DNA from: Prado023 sp036375875
GTDB taxonomy: Bacteria > Actinomycetota > Actinomycetes > S36-B12 > CAIYMF01
Assembly: GCA_036375875.1 (NCBI GenBank)
Contig: DASVBK010000245.1
Location: 1 to 8,425 of the forward strand
Direction: 5' to 3'
Length of the DNA stretch: 8,425 nucleotides
The position numbers and the translations under genes were made by a program. A model generated the notes under the pieces. That model did not search any database, was not told the origin of the DNA, and saw only the letters and a list, made by a program, of their open reading frames with translations. Positions 5,807 through 8,425 of this stretch are shown here, in pieces; position 1 is the stretch's first letter; every line of letters begins with the position of its first letter.

Positions 5807-7987
5807 TCACCGGGCGCTCGCCGCGTCCAGCCGGGTGGCCAGCACCGTGCACGCAAGGCGGCTCACCGGGTCCTCCGGCACCGCGGCGGCCGTGACCGCC
5901 TCCCTCATCGCGCGCACGGACGGCTGCCCCGGCCCGTCAGCTCCTGCCGTGAGCGCAACCTCGCACGCGTGGGCGAGCGCCGCGAACGCGGCCTCGAGCC
6001 CGTCCGAGGGCTGCGCGGTCCCGGCCGCACCACGCCACCTCGCACCGTGATGCGCCTGCGCGAGCACGTCGCCGACGGGCGCACCGGCGGCCATCGCGTC
6101 GGCCGCGGCCTGGGCCCAGGCAGTCAGCACGCTGAGCTCGACCGGGTGCAGGCAGGGGGGCATCGTCTGCAGCGGGTCGCGGTGGGCACCACGGGTGGTC
6201 CTGTCCGTCGCCCCAGCCGCCAGCTGGTGCACCCCGGCCAGGTGGAAGTCGGCGACGTCGTCGACGGGGGCCCGGCCGTCCGCGGCGTGCCGCGAGGACG
6301 TGCCCCGCTCCACCCGCAGCAGGACGCCCTGCGACCCCGGGTCGCACGCGATCTCCCGCAGCCCATGGACCGGGTCCTTCCACATGGCGATCGCGCGGCT
6401 GGGCGGCAGCCCCCTCGGTCGTGAGCGCAGGGCCATCCCGAGCGCGGTCAGCGTGAGCACGGCCGAGCCGGGATCGTCAGCCAGCACGCTGGCATAGCGG
6501 GCCGTCCACCTGGTGGCCAGCTGCGGCCCGTCGAGCAGGAGGGTCACCACGAGGGTGGGGCCGACCGCGCGCAGCAGCTCGGCCACGCCGTCGAGCCGCG
6601 CCAGGTCCTCGCAGACCACCGCCGCCACGGTGACGCCGCCGCCGAGGTCGAGGAAGTGCACGCTGCGCCGCGGGATGTCCATCGCCTCCCACCAGCGGAC
6701 GCTGGGATCCAGCGCGCCGCTGATGTCGTAGGCCGCGATCTGGCTGGCGTCCAGGAACCACCGGTGGTGCTTGTGCTGCCGGAAGTGCCACCATCGGTCG
6801 CCGAGCAGCAGGCCGGTGTGGACGCCGTTCCCGGGGAACTGGCCTTGGGCCGCCGGGTCCGGTCGGATGCCGGCGACCAGCATCGGCACGCCCAGGCGCT
6901 GCAGCAGGGCCTCGAACGGCGCGATGTCCGCCTCGCCAAGGCAGCCCTCGGGCAGCACCACGACGTCGACACCGTCGAGCTCGGCCTGGGCGGCAGCCAC
7001 GAGCTCCTCGACCAGCTCCAGGTCGACCGGCTCCGAGGGCTCGTACGAGAAGTACGCGAACGGCTGGCGTTCGGGGCGTTGCACCGTCCCGGGGACCGGC
7101 ACGAAGTCGGACTCCTCGACGCGCAACGGCCACGGCAGCAGCAGGACGTTGGCATGATCGCGGGCCGCCCGCGGCTCCGGGCGGCGCAGCGGGACGCGGT
7201 GCCACACGACCTCGACGCCGTCCCACGCGCTGGCCACGTAGCGCGACAGCGAGCGGTGCGTGATGCCGACCGAGGTGGTGCGGCCCTTCGGGATCACGGT
7301 GACGCGGTCGGCCGGCAGCCTCGCCGCCGAGCCGTGGCGGGCGAGCAATTCACCAGCCTTTGCCAGGAACACGGTGCCCGGACCCCCGCGTCGCGGGCCC
7401 CCAGTCACGCCAGCGCTCGCCTCGTCGGCCATCGCGTGCAGCACGAGCACGGCCTCGCAGAGCGCCCAGGGCCGCCCTTCGGCGACGGCGCGGACCGGCG
7501 TGTCGAGGTGGTCGAGCACGACCGACCAGAGCCGCTGGACGTCCGGCGGCGGCACCCCGTCCTCACGGTCCATCGCGGCGCGCCATGCGGAGGCGGCGGC
7601 GGTGACGCGGACGCTGAACGGCTCCTGCCCGCCAGGCGGCGGCCACGCCTGCCCGGCCGGTGGCGACACCACGAACCGGAACGCATGGGCTCGCTCCAGC
7701 AGCACGCTGGTGAGCGCGCAGACGTCCGGCGCCCAGCCAAGCAGCTGCGCCCCGAACCGCGGGTCGGCGACATCCCGCTCGAGCAGCCAGCGCCACAACC
7801 CCGCGACGGTGAGGTCGCCCGCCGTGCCGTGGGCGGCCGGCGCTGCCTCGACCACGTCCGGGCCGTGCCCCGGTCCGGGCAGCTGGTCCGGACGTCTGCC
7901 GTGGGTCTCGGCCGGCAACGGCCCGCTGAGCGAGTCCGTGCTGGGCAGGGGTGCTCCCGAGGTCATGCCGGGCATGGTGTCCGCCAC
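5807..7987 (-). CDS. Large protein with central nitrilase-fold (C-N hydrolase-like) domain
   Basis: A 726-aa protein without signal peptide or membrane segments. Residues 1-55 are Pro/Gly-rich and probably disordered. Residues 56-278 look mostly helical and end in a VIPKGRTTSVGITHRSLSRY element and a VEVVWHRVP strand; I cannot assign this region. Residues 279-557 fit the nitrilase superfamily: strand ANVLLLPW, then VVLPEGCL with Glu347, then FRQHKHHRW with Lys406, then VVCEDLAR with Cys459, in the right order and spacing for the Glu-Lys-Cys triad. The stretch LADDPGSAVLTLTALGM follows at about residue 500. Residues 560-726 are helical and unassigned. The reaction is unknown; amide or nitrile hydrolysis, or glutamine amidohydrolysis, would be typical. 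The first start is GTG 7987; ATG 7975 and ATG 7966 are alternatives with no clear ribosome site. It is convergent with the transporter and divergent from a cyclase gene. From memory the central part recalls nitrilase domains of DRT1 reverse transcriptases; this is unverified. Confidence 0.85.
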   Translation of the reverse strand: MADTMPGMTSGAPLPSTDSLSGPLPAETHGRRPDQLPGPGHGPDVVEAAPAAHGTAGDLTVAGLWRWLLERDVADPRFGAQLLGWAPDVCALTSVLLERAHAFRFVVSPPAGQAWPPPGGQEPFSVRVTAAASAWRAAMDREDGVPPPDVQRLWSVVLDHLDTPVRAVAEGRPWALCEAVLVLHAMADEASAGVTGGPRRGGPGTVFLAKAGELLARHGSAARLPADRVTVIPKGRTTSVGITHRSLSRYVASAWDGVEVVWHRVPLRRPEPRAARDHANVLLLPWPLRVEESDFVPVPGTVQRPERQPFAYFSYEPSEPVDLELVEELVAAAQAELDGVDVVVLPEGCLGEADIAPFEALLQRLGVPMLVAGIRPDPAAQGQFPGNGVHTGLLLGDRWWHFRQHKHHRWFLDASQIAAYDISGALDPSVRWWEAMDIPRRSVHFLDLGGGVTVAAVVCEDLARLDGVAELLRAVGPTLVVTLLLDGPQLATRWTARYASVLADDPGSAVLTLTALGMALRSRPRGLPPSRAIAMWKDPVHGLREIACDPGSQGVLLRVERGTSSRHAADGRAPVDDVADFHLAGVHQLAAGATDRTTRGAHRDPLQTMPPCLHPVELSVLTAWAQAAADAMAAGAPVGDVLAQAHHGARWRGAAGTAQPSDGLEAAFAALAHACEVALTAGADGPGQPSVRAMREAVTAAAVPEDPVSRLACTVLATRLDAASAR

Positions 7988-8197
7988 GAGCCGAAGACAT
8001 CAAGGGGTGCTGCGGCAGCCAGTGGGGAGCTGGCCGATCCGGCGCTGGGCCCCCAAGCACCCGATCGCACTCGGGGCGGTGACCGGAATGCTCCCCCCGG
8101 GGGCGTATCACCGTCGGATCACGGGGAAGTTCAACGGTCACGGGTCCCGAGGAGCGGCCGGCTCCCCGCACCCCGGGGACGGTACGGGCGACGACGA
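7988..8197. promoter_or_regulatory. Divergent promoter region between nitrilase-like and cyclase genes
   Basis: The 210-bp spacer holds no gene but much symmetry. CGGTGA at 8077-8082 mirrors TCACCG at 8108-8113, with a CCCCCGGGGG palindrome (8094-8103) between. TCACGGG occurs twice, at 8119-8125 and 8138-8144. GGAGC (8151-8155) pairs with GCTCC (8161-8165), enclosed by GTCCC (8144-8148) and GGGAC (8176-8180). These could be operator half-sites and a folded leader for the cyclase gene. I see no convincing -35/-10 pair for either direction. Confidence 0.4.
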
Positions 8198-8425
8198 GTG
8201 GACGACCTGGCATCGGTGGAGCGAGCGATCGCCGCGCTCGAGGCCCAGCGCGACCTGCTGGGCAGCGCGGTGGTCGACACCGCGCTGGCGCCGCTGCGCG
8301 AGACGCGGGCCGCCATGCTCGCCCGGCGCAGGGCGGAGCAGCGCAAGCTGGTGACGGTGCTGTTCGCCGACGTCGTGGACTTCACGGTCCTGTCGAGGTC
8401 GCTGGACCCCGAGGACACCAGGACC
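8198..8425 (+). CDS. Class III adenylate/guanylate cyclase, N-terminal fragment
   Basis: The first 76 codons are present and the frame is open at the right edge. The start is GTG at 8198, giving MDDLASVERAIAALEAQRD; a later GTG at 8216 is a less likely alternative, and no strong ribosome site is seen. Residues 1-45 form a charged helix (a LEAQRDLLGSAVVDTALAPLR-like stretch), probably a coiled coil. The cyclase catalytic domain then begins at about 48 with RKLVTVLFADVVDFTVLSRSLDPED. The Asp in LFAD is the expected first metal ligand; the second ligand and base-selecting residues are beyond the window. It would make cyclic AMP or GMP. This helix plus LVTVLFADVV start is typical, as I recall, of large actinobacterial proteins in which the cyclase domain is followed by an AAA/STAND ATPase and TPR repeats; that part is not seen here. 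It is divergent from the nitrilase-like gene. Confidence 0.85.
   Translation, partial: MDDLASVERAIAALEAQRDLLGSAVVDTALAPLRETRAAMLARRRAEQRKLVTVLFADVVDFTVLSRSLDPEDTRT

Noticed and set aside
3655..5895. Plus-strand open frame of 746 codons overlapping the transporter gene
   Set aside because: It is out of frame with the MMPL protein, and its translation is Arg/Gly/Pro-rich with no domain. It is a by-product of extreme GC content; the MMPL frame has 12 membrane helices and both DY motifs.
5807..7987. Reverse transcriptase domain fused to the nitrilase region, as in DRT1
   Set aside because: I looked for YxDD-like and other reverse transcriptase motifs in the N-terminal 278 residues and found none, so the protein is not called a DRT1 RT.
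7260..8354. Plus-strand 364-codon open frame opposite the nitrilase-like gene
   Set aside because: It is Ser/Arg/Pro-rich without recognisable domains, lies antisense to a gene with a catalytic triad, and is out of frame with the cyclase start.
1..8425. CRISPR arrays, tRNA genes, insertion sequences or attachment sites
   Set aside because: No regularly spaced repeats, cloverleaf-like segments, transposase motifs or flanking terminal repeats were seen.

Overview
The window is very GC-rich DNA from a chromosome. Coding density is high, start codons are mixed GTG and ATG, and two genes look leaderless with a TAnnnT box just upstream. This points to an actinobacterium; a member of the Micrococcales such as a Cellulomonas relative is a guess from protein style. 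I see no tRNA, rRNA, insertion sequence, CRISPR array or prophage gene.

Layout. Positions 1-868 hold two minus-strand genes that overlap by 4 bases (GTGA): a two-TM membrane protein with an extracytoplasmic beta-rich domain (245-868), then the start of a second membrane-anchored protein cut off by the window edge (1-248). A structured 191-bp divergent spacer separates them from a plus-strand two-component operon: a HisKA_3-type sensor kinase (1060-2238) and a NarL/LuxR-type response regulator (2235-2903), overlapping by ATGA. After a palindrome-rich spacer comes a small MmcQ/YjbR-family protein (3022-3435). Then come another structured spacer and a complete 730-aa MMPL/RND-type transporter (3590-5782).

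The transporter converges on a 726-aa minus-strand protein (5807-7987) whose centre is a nitrilase-fold domain with a visible Glu-Lys-Cys triad, flanked by large regions I cannot assign. It is divergent, across 210 bp, from the start of a class III adenylate/guanylate cyclase gene (8198 to the window end). That cyclase is of the type that in actinobacteria is often fused to an AAA/STAND ATPase and TPR repeats.

How they may work together. The kinase and regulator form one signalling unit and may control the divergent membrane-protein pair, the transporter, or both; nothing in the sequence proves the targets. The divergent nitrilase-like gene and cyclase gene are the least ordinary part. The nitrilase region resembles, from memory, nitrilase domains attached to defence-associated reverse transcriptases (DRT type 1), but no reverse transcriptase is visible here. 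Intergenic regions contain several exact inverted repeats that could be operators or RNA hairpins.
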